Assembly: GCA_030386875.1 (NCBI GenBank) | Contig: CM059562.1 | Span: 46,955,757-47,019,756 of the forward strand | DNA length: 64,000 nucleotides | Direction: 5' to 3' | From: Morinoia aosen | Taxonomy: Eukaryota > Arthropoda > Malacostraca > Amphipoda > Talitridae | Part shown: positions 53,366-63,640 of the stretch, piece by piece | How positions within the stretch are numbered: the stretch's first letter is position 1 | How the letters are laid out: each line of letters starts with the position of its first letter | Made by a program: the position numbers and the translations under genes | The notes under the pieces: generated by a model | What the model was told of the DNA's origin: nothing | The model's input: the letters and a program-made list of their open reading frames with translations, nothing else | Databases searched by the model: none

Positions 53366-53804
53366 AACCCCACATTCCAAACCTCCTAAAAAAGGCAAAA
53401 CAAGGAAACGTGAATAATTTTAATTATTTTTTTTTATTTTTGGTCCAGGTTAGACCCCTAAAATCATAATAGAGTGATACAGAGACATAGGAAATGACAT
53501 AGCAACGTCGCTCCGGGAAGAAAGTGCCAATGGGGAGGGGTAACATGATAAAATACCACTTCCCACTCCCTCCCAATTTTCAAACCCCCATAGCGGGCGA
53601 ACGAGTGAACGTACGAGTCTCATTTTTTCACAGGATGTACCTGACCTCTTACACTTCATAGCATCTTACATAGCATAGCATCTTCCTCTTACACTTCTTA
53701 CAAAGCAGCAAAAATCCCTATTTCTATAAACCAGGGTCCGAATGGGGGGACGCTCTCTGTAATATTACTGTGCGTGCGTGCACATATGTTCCCTTCACCC
53801 CATG
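53366..53804. other. No recognisable gene
   Basis: Contains a local duplication of catagcatctt / tcttacacttc near 53655-53700. Confidence 0.35.
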
Positions 53805-53850
53805 TGCCTCTTTACCTATAAAAGCACCGGTCACTCAGACCGGGGCACTA
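53805..53850 (+). promoter_or_regulatory. TATA plus initiator candidate with a dyad
   Basis: CCTATAAAAG at about 53815-53824 is followed some 20 nt later by an initiator-like TCACTCAG that is the loop region of ccggtc/gaccgg. The following 200 bp are GC-richer than the surroundings. No recognised product follows. Confidence 0.3.
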
Positions 53851-53999
53851 AACTGTCCGCGCCGCCCTCCGTATCACTATCACCAGTCCGACTTCGCTCG
53901 TACAACAAGTAAACGTAAACCGAGAAGAAGTGCGTTTCTCGACTCCTCCAAGCAGACTACCCCGTGGCCCCACGTTTGGGCGCGAGATTACTATTATTT

Positions 54000-54728
54000 T
54001 CTCATCTTTCTTTTATATTTTCCGTATTTATATTCAACATCCGTACGACGAACAAGGTCTGAAATTAACTTTTGTGCGTATGTCTGTTCATGTACATGTC
54101 TCTAAATACGACCTTTGTGCTTTGTTTTTCTATAAACTACTTTTGGCTAACCTTGTCTCAATACTTTGAAATTATTTCCGACGGAGTTTCAGTCGGTTTC
54201 AGTAGAGCGTTTTGGTGTTTTTTCTTCTTTCATTTATCACATTTAGTGGACTTTCAAGGCATTTTCTAGTAGTATTTATAAGTTTTCAGTCCTCTTACCA
54301 TGCATCAAATATTCCAGATCATGAAACATGAAATATTCTTCTCACCATGCATAAAATATTTTGTTTGTTTCTCTCAATGACATAATTAGCTCTCACAGTA
54401 TCTCCACTTTATCCCATGTACCCTTGTCCGTATGATGTTGAAGAGAATACAGAGAGGACGTGAAACCAGAAACGTTTTTTGTTCTTGTTCTTAGACTATA
54501 ACTTGATTTCCCCTAAAATTCTGTTCGAAAATTAGAAACTAGTTCATTTTCACCTTTTTTGAAATCTTTTTTCTTTTTATTGTATTATTTTTAATTTTTT
54601 GGCAATTTATTTCTTTTGATTACACTGAGCAATACAGCTGTCATTTTGATGTAGCAGGAGAAAGATTGTACTTTATTTTAATTATTTTTTCTCATAATCA
54701 TGTTCTATGCGTATGTAAACTATCTATC

Positions 54729-54765
<37 letters not shown>

Positions 54766-54910
54766 ATATGGATGTAAATATATGTGTATATATATGTATA
54801 TATGTATGCACACACACACACATGAACATATTTGTACGGCTACATATACATATTTATATATTTCTATTTTGTTTGCGTGAAAACAAAACCTCAAGGCTCA
54901 TTACATTTCA
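54000..54910 (+). repeat. Dispersed repeat family R1, long copy 1
   Basis: About 900 bp aligning in order with 61010-61870: attcaacatccgtacgacga, ttttggctaacctt, cccatgtacccttgtccgta, acactgagcaatacagctgtc, a TA/TG/CA microsatellite, then gcgtgaaaacaa near the end. Non-coding. Confidence 0.7.
54724..54830. repeat. (TA)n(TG)n...(CA)n microsatellite
   Basis: Long tatata run from about 54730, then tgtgtgtg, then cacacacaca near 54811. It forms the core of the R1 repeat copy. Confidence 0.9.
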
Positions 54911-56139
54911 CTTAATGCTCTGAAATTCGCTGGACCAGTTTAGTAGCTTTTCGTGAAATAGTTCCGCTGAGTAGTGACTTTTTAAGTGATGTCATATAAC
55001 TATGATTTCTACTTTCCTTTGCAATATAAATTTGACATTCTATAGAGTGGTAATGGAAAAAAAGAGGGTAACATTGCTGCACTGAGTATTGCAGTAGGAT
55101 TATTTTTGATTGCTGGTTCGAGGAGAGTTTTAGAGACTCTAGTAATATGAATGGGTTCTTTGATCATTTGGGATAGGTTTAGATTGTGCAATTGTTTGCT
55201 TAGCTGATTGTTTTTTTTTCAATCCATCGTTAAAATATCCGAAAGCAAAAAATGACTTTTTTGTCGCTAGAATTTCTTTGAAAGTTTCGCAATGAAATCT
55301 AGTGTTGGACGTAGGGGGGCCGATGGGTGCCTGTAAATGCTGCCGATGATGATGGATTTATGTCTAAGTATTTGTACTTTTGACTAGACCATTTCTATAC
55401 CATTGTAAACTTCATATGCTAGAAGTAAAGGTGATGAATTAATATTCTTCGTGAAAATACAAGCTCCACTACCTCTGCTTGTTTTAAAGCCAACATAGCG
55501 GTACAACACGTAATCGGGAGTATTGAAAAACGAACTTTGGGTTCATGAATCAAACCATGTTTCGGAAACTCATAAAATGTCAACTTCTTCAGAAGCAACA
55601 TTACTCAGATGTCCTCCAGTTTATCATTTAGGCCACGAGCATTGTAATGTTTTTTTTTTATGTTACCTTAATTAAGGTGCTTATTGAGGGCAGCAATGTT
55701 ACTTTTTCGTGAGTATCGTTTCGTGGATTCCTCGATCTTATCAGTGTTGCTCAGGGTGTTGAATCTAACTTCGGGTATATTTGAGAACTTCTATTTAACT
55801 TGGCTACAGAATTTTGTCATGAAGATGATGCGACTCCACTCTGATTCATACCTTGTAAAACGAAGGCACTATACTGGTAATTTTTTTGATGGAACGTTAA
55901 CGGAGGGTTATTAGTCCATAACTCTGCTGAGGGGTCGACTGTTTTCTTCCAAACATTATGTTCATTTTCATCTTAAATGAAAATTTTATGCCTGTCACAT
56001 TTGATAGAATTTGTAGTACTAGGTCCCCGGCAACATGATCAAAATGTTTGTCGTCAATGTATGTATTTATTAGCCTAGAAATGTCGCCGCTTTTTTGTCA
56101 ACAAACTTAGCGTATGTTGTTTCCTGTGTTATGCTATTT

Positions 56140-56340
56140 TGAGTGCAGCTTTTAAAGAACGGTAATTCCATTCTAAAGATAGCTAAGTATTGTGCTGGTG
56201 AGCTACTGCATGAAGAAAGTAGTGTCTATCGGCTTTGGTGGGAAACGACCCTACATATTTCCAATGATCGTTTTAGTTCATCCATGCTAATACTGATGCG
56301 TGCGCAAATGGGCTTGAGAAACTTTTTGTTTGACTGTTAA
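56140..56340 (-). pseudogene. OTU-like remnant of LINE F copy B
   Basis: Minus strand reads ADRHYFLHAVAHQH where copy A reads ADGHCLLYAVTHQL, so the catalytic Cys is Tyr, and a stop follows. It confirms that the OTU-like block is part of the family, not of a single insertion. Confidence 0.6.
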
Positions 56341-56349
56341 TATAATGAG

Positions 56350-56377
56350 AATAATAATAATAATAATAATAATAATG
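56350..56377. repeat. (AAT)n tail of SINE copy 2
   Basis: About nine aat units on the plus strand, which form the 3' tail of the minus-strand SINE. Confidence 0.85.
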
Positions 56378-56380
56378 AAG

Positions 56381-56652
56381 GCATCTACGGATGCTTTATT
56401 TCCAATCAAGCCTGATACACATCACCTTGTACATTGGATTTTCAAATGCCTTATAACTAACGCCAGGACGCCATGACGCTTTCCCCCGGTCGAGACCGGT
56501 ACCCATTTCAGACACCTGGGTGGAGTGGGGTATTGTGCTTGGAATTTTTCTCCAATACCCAACAGAGAAAATCGCCACTGCCTGCGCCGAGATTCGATCC
56601 CGGGTCCTTGCCGCACGGCGGCAGAACCTATACCACATGGCTATGGCGGAAG
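56381..56652 (-). mobile_element. tRNA-derived SINE, copy 2
   Basis: Same family as 45548-45815. Minus strand: A-box region TAGCCATGTGGTATAGG, B box GGATCGAATC (56591-56600), body with ctctgttgggtattgg, then gcatccgtagatgcc and an ATT-repeat tail. It is inserted in LINE F copy B. Confidence 0.82.
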
Positions 56653-56710
56653 ATCGCGACTGGGCAAGAACATTCCCAAATTTTCGTTTTCCTGTCTCTG
56701 AATGGGCTGA

Positions 56711-57139
56711 TTATGAAGATTTCTGGTAGAGGGATAAAGAAATGAGGGATGCTTTGGTCATTTCTACTTTTTTGGTGATGATTGCGTGTTCATTTGGGTG
56801 CTGGATTTTCCATCGAAAAGTCCATGCTGGATTTTGCGGCAACTTTCCTTTTCCTGCTGCTTTTACTGCTTCCGTGCACGTGGTTGGATTTCGATGATTT
56901 TCAGATGAGAAGGGCATGTCCCCCGTGTTATTTGTAGCATTCGATAGAAATTTGAACTCATTTTTCGTAGTTGCTGTATAGTAGTCAGAGGTAGGGGGAG
57001 GAGAGTGTTGATCATCAGCAGACAAACAATGGTTCAATTTGCTGAAGACTTTACTTGAGAAAGCAGTCGATCTAAAAGAGTTATTCAATTTATTTTGCAG
57101 TTTTGCATTATCGCCAGGGTATACGTACATTTTTATCAA
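56711..57139 (-). pseudogene. LINE F copy B ORF1 fragment
   Basis: 142-codon frame (KLNNSFRSTAFSSKVFSKLNH, then SADDQHSPPPTSDYY) homologous to 41450-41960 of copy A by nucleotide comparison. Low-complexity, no catalytic motif. Confidence 0.55.
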
Positions 57140-57479
57140 TCAGGTCATGGGAATATTTGGGATGAGAGCTAAATTGTAAGTTAAGTTTTAACGTCGTTAA
57201 AACTTATTAATTAATCAGGTCATTATTTGTGATTGCCGGATCGAGGCAATTTTTTGAAGGAAATGGAGCGTTTCTTCTCGCGCACTAGGCCAAGTGTAGG
57301 CATCGTTGTAAGCATCAGTATCGGATACAGCATTTAAGCGGAGAGGAATTAGTTTCAAACCAATTTTTTCACAAACTAAACGGCAAGTGCAATTGTTGAA
57401 AACTATTCAAAACGAGATAACATTAATTATCGAACCGCTAACAATCTAAATTTTTCGTTAATCTAAATTTTTCTATGAT

Positions 57480-57870
57480 AAAAAATATTGAAGTTCCTTA
57501 AATTCTGTTGAAAGTCTTTTCGATATGCGATTCGGACATTTTGATCGAACCAAATGACTAAATTTTAAATTTTTCTGATGGCTCAACTGTTTCATTTCTT
57601 AAAATTAGAGTCAGATTTGGATTTTTTTTAATTGCATTTTTGCATCTAACAATAATGCATTGTGTTTTGTTTGTATTTAGTTTCAACCACTTTGGTCATA
57701 CGATGATATCAGGTTACTCAATAGGCTTTGATCTTGTAGGCTACAGGTTACTTGTTGTTGGCTTTGATGGGAAGCGGCTCTATTTTTAATGATCGATGAT
57801 CGATCTATTTTTAATGATCGAGTTTTAATTCACCGATGGTAGTACTGACGCGTGCACGAATGGCTCGTGA
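57480..57870 (-). pseudogene. Mosaic of LINE F fragments
   Basis: 57480-57740 resembles the RT-region DNA at 33060-33260 (gaccaaatgac, gcattgtgttttg, tggtcata). 57745-57870 resembles the ORF1 region at 41290-41400 and 56220-56340. The two pieces are out of their original order and next to copy B. Confidence 0.6.
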
Positions 57871-58047
57871 GACCTTTTTCGTTCGCATTTGATCATTATT
57901 AAGAGGTCTAGAAGGAGGTAGAGGTAATCTAAAACTGAATCCGCATTGATGCGTCTTATTCTCAAAATGAAATGCAAGGCGAAAATCGCTGTACGAATTG
58001 CCATTTTATTAATACAAATAGTAAAGTCTAAATGAATGAAATTGAAC

Positions 58048-58074
58048 GTTTCGAACTAAACAGTTCATCATCAG
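58048..58074 (-). ncRNA. Hammerhead core, left arm of the mini-element
   Basis: Minus strand: CTGATGA, stem-loop TGAAC/GTTC-type with loop TGTTTA, then GAAAC. All conserved core bases are present. Confidence 0.6.
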
Positions 58075-58181
58075 CAAAGAACTATCTACGACTATTTTTC
58101 TGTATATGTTGTAGTATTCTTTTGCATAGTGTAGTTTCAATCTACTCATTTTTGTTTTTTGCCGCAGAATTCTTTTCTTTG

Positions 58182-58208
58182 CTGAAGATGAACTGTTCAG
58201 TTCGAAAC
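58182..58208 (+). ncRNA. Hammerhead core, right arm of the mini-element
   Basis: Plus strand: CTGAAGA (allowed by CTGANGA), GAAC ... GTTC stem II, then GAAAC at 58204-58208. Confidence 0.6.
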
Positions 58209-58328
58209 GTTCAATTTTATTCATTTAAATTTTACTATTTGTACTAATAAAATGGCAATTCGTACAGCGATTTTTGCCTTGCTTTTCATTTTGGAGGTAG
58301 AAGTGTTATGGAATTTCTATTTACCGCG

Positions 58329-59058
58329 CTGGTCGTGCTCGTGAGGGGTGTAGCTCGTGACTCAGCTGGTCGTGTTCGCGAGAGGTGTAGCTCGTGACTC
58401 AGCTGGTCGTGTTCGTAAGGGGTGTAGCTCGTGACTCAGCTGGTCGTGTTCGTAAGGGGCGTAGCTCGTGTTTCAGCTAGTCGTGCTCGTGACTCAGCTG
58501 GTCGTGCTCGTGAGGGGTGTAGCTCGTGACTCAGCTGGTCGTGTTCGTAAGGGGCGTAGCTCGTGTCTCAGCTAGTCGTGCTCGTGACTCAGCTGGTCGT
58601 GTTCGTGAGGGGTGTAGCTCGTGACTCAGCTAGTCGTGCTCGTGAGGGGTGTAGCTCGTGACTCAGCTGGTCATGCTCGCGAGGGGTGTAGCTCGTGACT
58701 CAGCTGGTCGTGTTCGTAAGGGGTGTAGCTCGTGACTCAGCTGGTCGTGTTCGTAAGGGGCGTAGCTCGTGTCTCAGCTAGTCGTGCTCGTGACTCAGCT
58801 GGTCGTGTTCGTGAGGGGTGTAGCTCGTGACTCAGCTAGTCGTGCTCGTGAGGGGTGTAGCTCGTGACTCAGCTGGTCATGCTCGCGAGGGGTGTAGCTC
58901 GTGACTCGGCTAGTCGTGCTCGTGAGGGGTGTAGCTCGTGACTCAGCTAGTCGTGCTCGTGAGGGGTGTAGCTCGTGACTCAGCTGGTCGTGCTCGTGAG
59001 GGGTGTAGCTCGTGACTCAGCTGGTCATGCTCGTGAGGGGTGTAGCTCGTGACTCAGC
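58329..59058. repeat. 37-bp minisatellite with 206-bp higher-order unit
   Basis: About twenty units of ctggtcgtgctcgtgagggg plus tgtagctcgtgactcag, some shortened to 21 bp. Variants (gtaagggg, gggcgtag, gtctcag) recur with a spacing of about 206 bp (for instance 58547 and 58753), so blocks of several units were duplicated together. Confidence 0.92.
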
Positions 59059-59978
59059 GAAAGTACATGCAGCCATGCCAAGGTCATCAATGGATGCAGA
59101 AAAAATTATCTATGACATGTGTTGAAACACAAAAAAAATTATAATTTTTGAATTTTAAACCCAAACTATTTTCTTACCACCAATCAAACCAGACCTTTTT
59201 GTCCATTTCAAGGTAAGATTCTTGCTCGAACTGCTCTGCGCTGAGAGATTAAGGTTACATATTGGGCTTGTTACCTAATGGGCTTAGGTTCTACGGTCGC
59301 TTAACGTGTAGTTGCTGGTCAGATAAGAGAGATTTACAGGATTTGCCCCATTATCGTCTCAACTATCAAAGGAAATAGGTTTCTTAGTTCTAAGCTTGTT
59401 ATTCATCCCATTTTTCTCAACGGCTGCAAAAGAGATGATCACTTTTGAGGCCCTTGAACTTGTGATTTAATTTTTGAGGTTTCCGGTTGACCACATTTCC
59501 GCTTTATGATCGGTGCATAGGTACCGTTTTTTACTAAAATTTTCATCAGCAGCAACCTGTTCTACAGGGTGTTATCAAACAAACAATTTAAACAAATAAT
59601 TTATTTACCACAGGTGATACAGAGGTAGAATGTTTCTTAAGTCTAGTACAATGGTTAAATTTGAGTATAGCTACCTGTGGGCCCGAACAAGTTCAGCGAC
59701 TTCTAGGGCATCCTATCATCACGTTATTCTAAGGTGTACAATAATGTTTAACCTAGTTTACTCAACCTAGTTTCGCATTAGACTGATCATTGAGATAATT
59801 TACTCGATATTTTATGCTGTATTTTACAATATAGGTCAAATCGGCTATATTTAACAGTATGTTCGATAAAACGATTCAAGAGCAGACTGAAGATCGGTTA
59901 GGTTACCCAAAGCAAGTTACATTATTACATTAACAGTAGTTACATGTAGGAGGCAAGATTTGACATGATCTTACACGA
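59059..59978. other. No gene; right part is probably the LINE H 3' UTR
   Basis: 59530-59978 is likely the 3' untranslated region of the minus-strand LINE at 59979. The rest shows no repeat partner. Confidence 0.4.
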
Positions 59979-60935
59979 CTAGTATTCTGATAGGAAGAGA
60001 GACTCAAGATGTCTTTTGAATACTTTGTACGAATTACATTTACGGATCTCCGCAGGTATAGAGTTCCAAGTTTTGGTTCCAACGAAGAGGATACTGTGTT
60101 GCGACCGGGCCTTCGAATAATAAGGAAGCATGAATTTACTTCTATTTCGGGTTAAATGGTCGTGATGACCAGTTTGCGCAGTCAATAATTGTCTTAGGCT
60201 ATTGTCGCCATCATTTCTTAATGTTTTGTAAATGAAATTACAGATGGAGATTTTGTAGAGACCCGAAAGTTTAAGTATTTGTAAATTTTTGAAAGAATCA
60301 TTTGTGTGAGCATTATATTCTAGGTTCTTTACCTCTCTGACAGCTCTTTTCTGCAGAGTAAAAATTTTGTTGGTTTTATTTTTATCAGTTCCATGCCATG
60401 CTTCTATTCCGTATTGCAAGTATGGAGAAATAAGCGTTCGGTAGAGCATTTGTAAAGCTGTTTCAGGCAGAAAATTTTTAACTTTATTTAGGATTCCGAT
60501 GGATTTTGATAATTTAGAACTAATATGAGTGATGTGCTCTTTGAAGGTCAGATGTTTATCTACTATGATGCCCAGAAACTTACATGAGTTGGTTTCTTCG
60601 ATTTCATCTTCGCCAATTTTAATGTATGGGAGAGATACATCTTTCTTGTATGAGAATGTAATATAATTTGTTTTATCAATATTAAGGCTTATTTTATTAG
60701 CTTTGAGCCACGATGAAACCTTATGAAGTTCATTATTTATACTCTCCACAATCATAGCGGGATTTTGGTTCGGAAGGACCGCAGAAAGCGTACTGTCATC
60801 GGCAAAAAGTATGAATTTGAAGAATGATGTAGATTTTACAATATCATTGATAAAAATCATTCTCTCAGATAAAACAGCTTTCCTAGTAGTCGAGCGAGTG
60901 GCATATTGATGCAATGTGTGTTTGTTATTATTTCT
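59979..60935 (-). pseudogene. LINE family H, 5'-truncated RT (C-terminal half)
   Basis: Open frame ending in FLSEY. Starts within the RT: FINDIVKSTSFFKFILFADD with catalytic FADD at about 60795-60806, then NKISLNIDKTNYITF, CKFLGIIVDKHLTFKEHI, LQYGIEAWHGTDKNK and the C-terminal signature TKTWNSIPAEIR ... FKRHLESLFL. The frame has no stop for some 300 codons, so it is younger than the LINE F copies. Codons upstream of about 60935 come from the R1-type repeat, not from the LINE; 5' truncation is typical of target-primed reverse transcription. Confidence 0.85.
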
Positions 60936-61009
60936 GTCGACTCTAATGAAGAACACAGCCTTCAGCTCAATACAGTGGAATGAAGCTCGTTTTTTCCATT
61001 ATTAGGAGT

Positions 61010-61870
61010 ATTTTCTCATCTTTATTTCTATTTTCTGGATTTACATTCAACATCCGTATGATAAACTCTGAAATACATTTTTGTGTGTACATCAGTGTAC
61101 AGGTTCATAGAAGTTAAGGTTGTGCTACGTTTTTAACAAATTAATTTTGGCTAACGTTCTCTCACTATTTCGAAATCATTCACGAAGGTGTTTTAATCGA
61201 TTTCGGCTGAGCTGGGGGGAAAGGAGATAATCTTTAAAAAAATTTACTTTTTCTATTCGTTCAATGCACACTAGCACTAAACTTTTAAATCAGAAATAAC
61301 TTTAAATTTCAGTTATTCAAATTATTACTCTGGACCACTTTTCAATTTACCTCTACATGCCAAATTTTGTAAGTATTTGCTCCTTAGAAGTGATATCCGG
61401 CCACAATGTTATTCCATTTTATCCCGTGTACCCAGTCTGTATAATGCTGAAGAGAATCCCGATAGGATGTGAACCCCGAGATGTTTTCTTTGTCGTTGTT
61501 GTTCCTTGACCGTAACCTGAGTTTTTTCACAAATTTCTTTTTGGGATTCAAAATCAGTTCATTTTACGTTTTTCGAAGTCTTTTTTCCTTTCAGTTATTT
61601 TTTCCAAATAATTTCTTTTTCGATGTAGTAGAGGTAGGTTGTTTTTATCTTTAATATTTTTTTCTTATATTCATTTTCGATGCGCATATATGTTAATATA
61701 TGTGCGTGTGTGTGTGCCTACAAATGTAAGCACGCACGTGCGTGGCTATATATGTGTGTACATATGTAGGTACATGCAAATCTACATAAATATATATATA
61801 CATGTTTCTATTTCTATTTTTTGCGTGAAAACAATCCGGTTAATTAATTTTATTGCACTTGCGCAATGAT
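61010..61870 (+). repeat. Dispersed repeat family R1, long copy 2
   Basis: Partner of 54000-54910, same order of blocks and orientation, including a TG/TA microsatellite core (about 61690-61800) followed by gcgtgaaaacaa. The block just upstream of LINE H (60935-61000) also belongs to R1. Confidence 0.7.
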
Positions 61871-63640
61871 TCAAAAATAGATCCATCACTACCCTAGAGG
61901 ATGTTTCTGTGAATAGGAAAAATGAAAAATACAACCAGACAAATGAAATGAAGCGCAATTTGAGCATTTGAATCGTTGAAAATTATCTTTCGGTCTAAAT
62001 GTTGAACAAGCTATAAATATGTCGAATTTTCGACAATTGTAGAATCTTAATATTCAAAGCTTAAATTGTTAAAAACCTTCTAGTTACTTTCTTAATTTTC
62101 AAACGCTATCTTAACATTAAAATTCTGCTTTCCGGACGTGACCTCTAGCGGATGGGGATTCCGTCCGGCAGACTCTCCACTTCTCCTGCTCCATGAGCGC
62201 TTGTGCTAGCGCGTGCTCTGGTAATGTGCGGGTTCATCGGTGGTAGTGACAGCTTTCTCTGCGAAGCGGCCGTGGTTCGTGGCCAAGCTTTGCTTGATTA
62301 CCTGGTGGTATCTTGGTGCTCAGCTACTGTTCCTGTTGACACTCAGTTTTGCGAATCGGGCCATTCTATTCTTCCTGAGATTCATCTTTTCTATGTTTTC
62401 AGTTACGAAATAGGATTTCTTTCTGGTTTGTTTAGTTGTGTTCTTAACACCCATTTTTCTTCAAATCGCGCTCCACGGTAATTTCACGACTCAAAATTTA
62501 ACCCTTAAAATTGAACTTACTCAAATTTAAGTACGTTTTTAAGGTATTCACTCGTCTGAAAGGGGAGGTTCTATTAACTCTCCAGAGAGTGCTCTGCCAG
62601 TTAAATTACATCTTCATTCCAAAGCATCAAAGTATCAACCTATCCTTTACTATTCTGCGTGGAGCGTGAATTACTCTACTATATTTCACTTTGAATGTCT
62701 ATTTCTTGCCTGAACGATTACAATCACAGAAGACTACCAGTTTTTAGGTGAGCCGTTAAACTCAACTTGTCTATTTTTTGTGCAACAAGATATCTTGAAA
62801 TAATTAGTTTACCTTTTGTTACTGAACGCAACCTTCGCTTACGGTTCTTTCCCCAGTATTGTCAAGGTCGTTCCTGGGGATTACTGCGCCTGTTTTCCGG
62901 GAGTTCTTTTCTGTTCGTCAATCAGCTTCAGGCTCCGGCACTTCCTTAGGGTGCGTACGTTAGTTTCATCGATTCACTTTCTACTATTTTCGTATCTATT
63001 GCCAATTCTTGATATTTTCTTTTTCTATGATAAGCTTTTTCCAAAAACTCAATCTTTTAATTTTTCAGGAAGCTCTGCTCTGGCTGAGTTCGGCCGCACC
63101 TTTGGGGGCTGTTCTGCGCTTGTGGCTGCGCTCGTGCGGGGTCCAGTCTGCTGGGGACCATGCTCGTTTTCTTGATATGAGTGCCCTGAAGTGCTCTGGA
63201 GCAACTGGGAAGTTGGAGGTCTCTCGTCTCTCTGGCTAAAATTAATTTTCCATGCCACAGTTACAATATTGTTTTTATCGAGTACCAATAACTTGATTAC
63301 CTCACAAGTTAGTCACAGCAGTCTTGTGGTTGACTCTGCGTTCGCACTGCGGAGACGATTAAATTTAAAAGTGGCAGCTGTCAAAGGGTTATTTTCTTAG
63401 TTAAGGTTTTGAACTTTAGTGTTGCGACAGCCTCGACGGTGGAGTCGCCTTAGTTAGTTACCTTGTTAAAAGTTTGCCTTCCGTTGGAGGTTTCAACTGA
63501 ACTAAACCTAAGTTTCTTAAGACTATGCCTCCCGTTGGAGGTCTTCAACTGATTAAATAATTAAACTGAAATAAATGTCTGAATAAGACTCCTTCGTTTC
63601 CTTCCTTTTTCGTGAAAAGGTTAGAGAGTAAGTGCGGGCA
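61871..63640. other. No recognisable gene; possible LTR-like segment
   Basis: 62150-63600 is richer in GC and has short plus-strand frames without conserved motifs. Near 63470-63560 the phrase ccgttggaggt ... ttcaactga occurs twice and is followed by AATAAA at about 63570, which could be the R region of an LTR. Ends could not be defined. Confidence 0.35.

Larger units (their letters stand above)
54920..57440 (-). mobile_element. LINE family F, copy B (decayed 5' half)
   Basis: Minus-strand homolog of 39950-42250. Linker 54920-55200 (LSQMIKEPIHITRVSKTLLE), endonuclease remnants 55400-55640, OTU-like remnant near 55980-56340, ORF1 segments 56680-57139 and 57240-57400. It is more decayed than copy A and carries SINE copy 2. 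Confidence 0.75.
57914..58304. mobile_element. Palindromic PLE-derived mini-element with two hammerhead cores
   Basis: Flanked by a near-identical 12-bp duplication ggaggtagaggt (57914-57925) / ggaggtagaagt (58293-58304). Inside are a 38-bp left segment (57926-57963) and then two inverted arms of about 110 bp (57964-58077 and 58172-58292) around a 94-bp centre. Each arm carries a hammerhead core. The layout copies that of PLE-1 (duplication, short left segment, inverted arms) but has no coding sequence. Confidence 0.72.

Noticed and set aside
58009..58247. Two opposed 71-codon frames with similar starts
   Set aside because: They are the two arms of a palindrome read in opposite directions; the similarity comes from DNA symmetry, not coding.
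58329..59058. Regular repeats resembling a CRISPR array
   Set aside because: Repeats are contiguous with no unique spacers, and the genome is eukaryotic; it is a minisatellite.
62203..63400. Several short plus-strand frames
   Set aside because: No conserved motif, no splice-consistent chain, and possible LTR-like features nearby.
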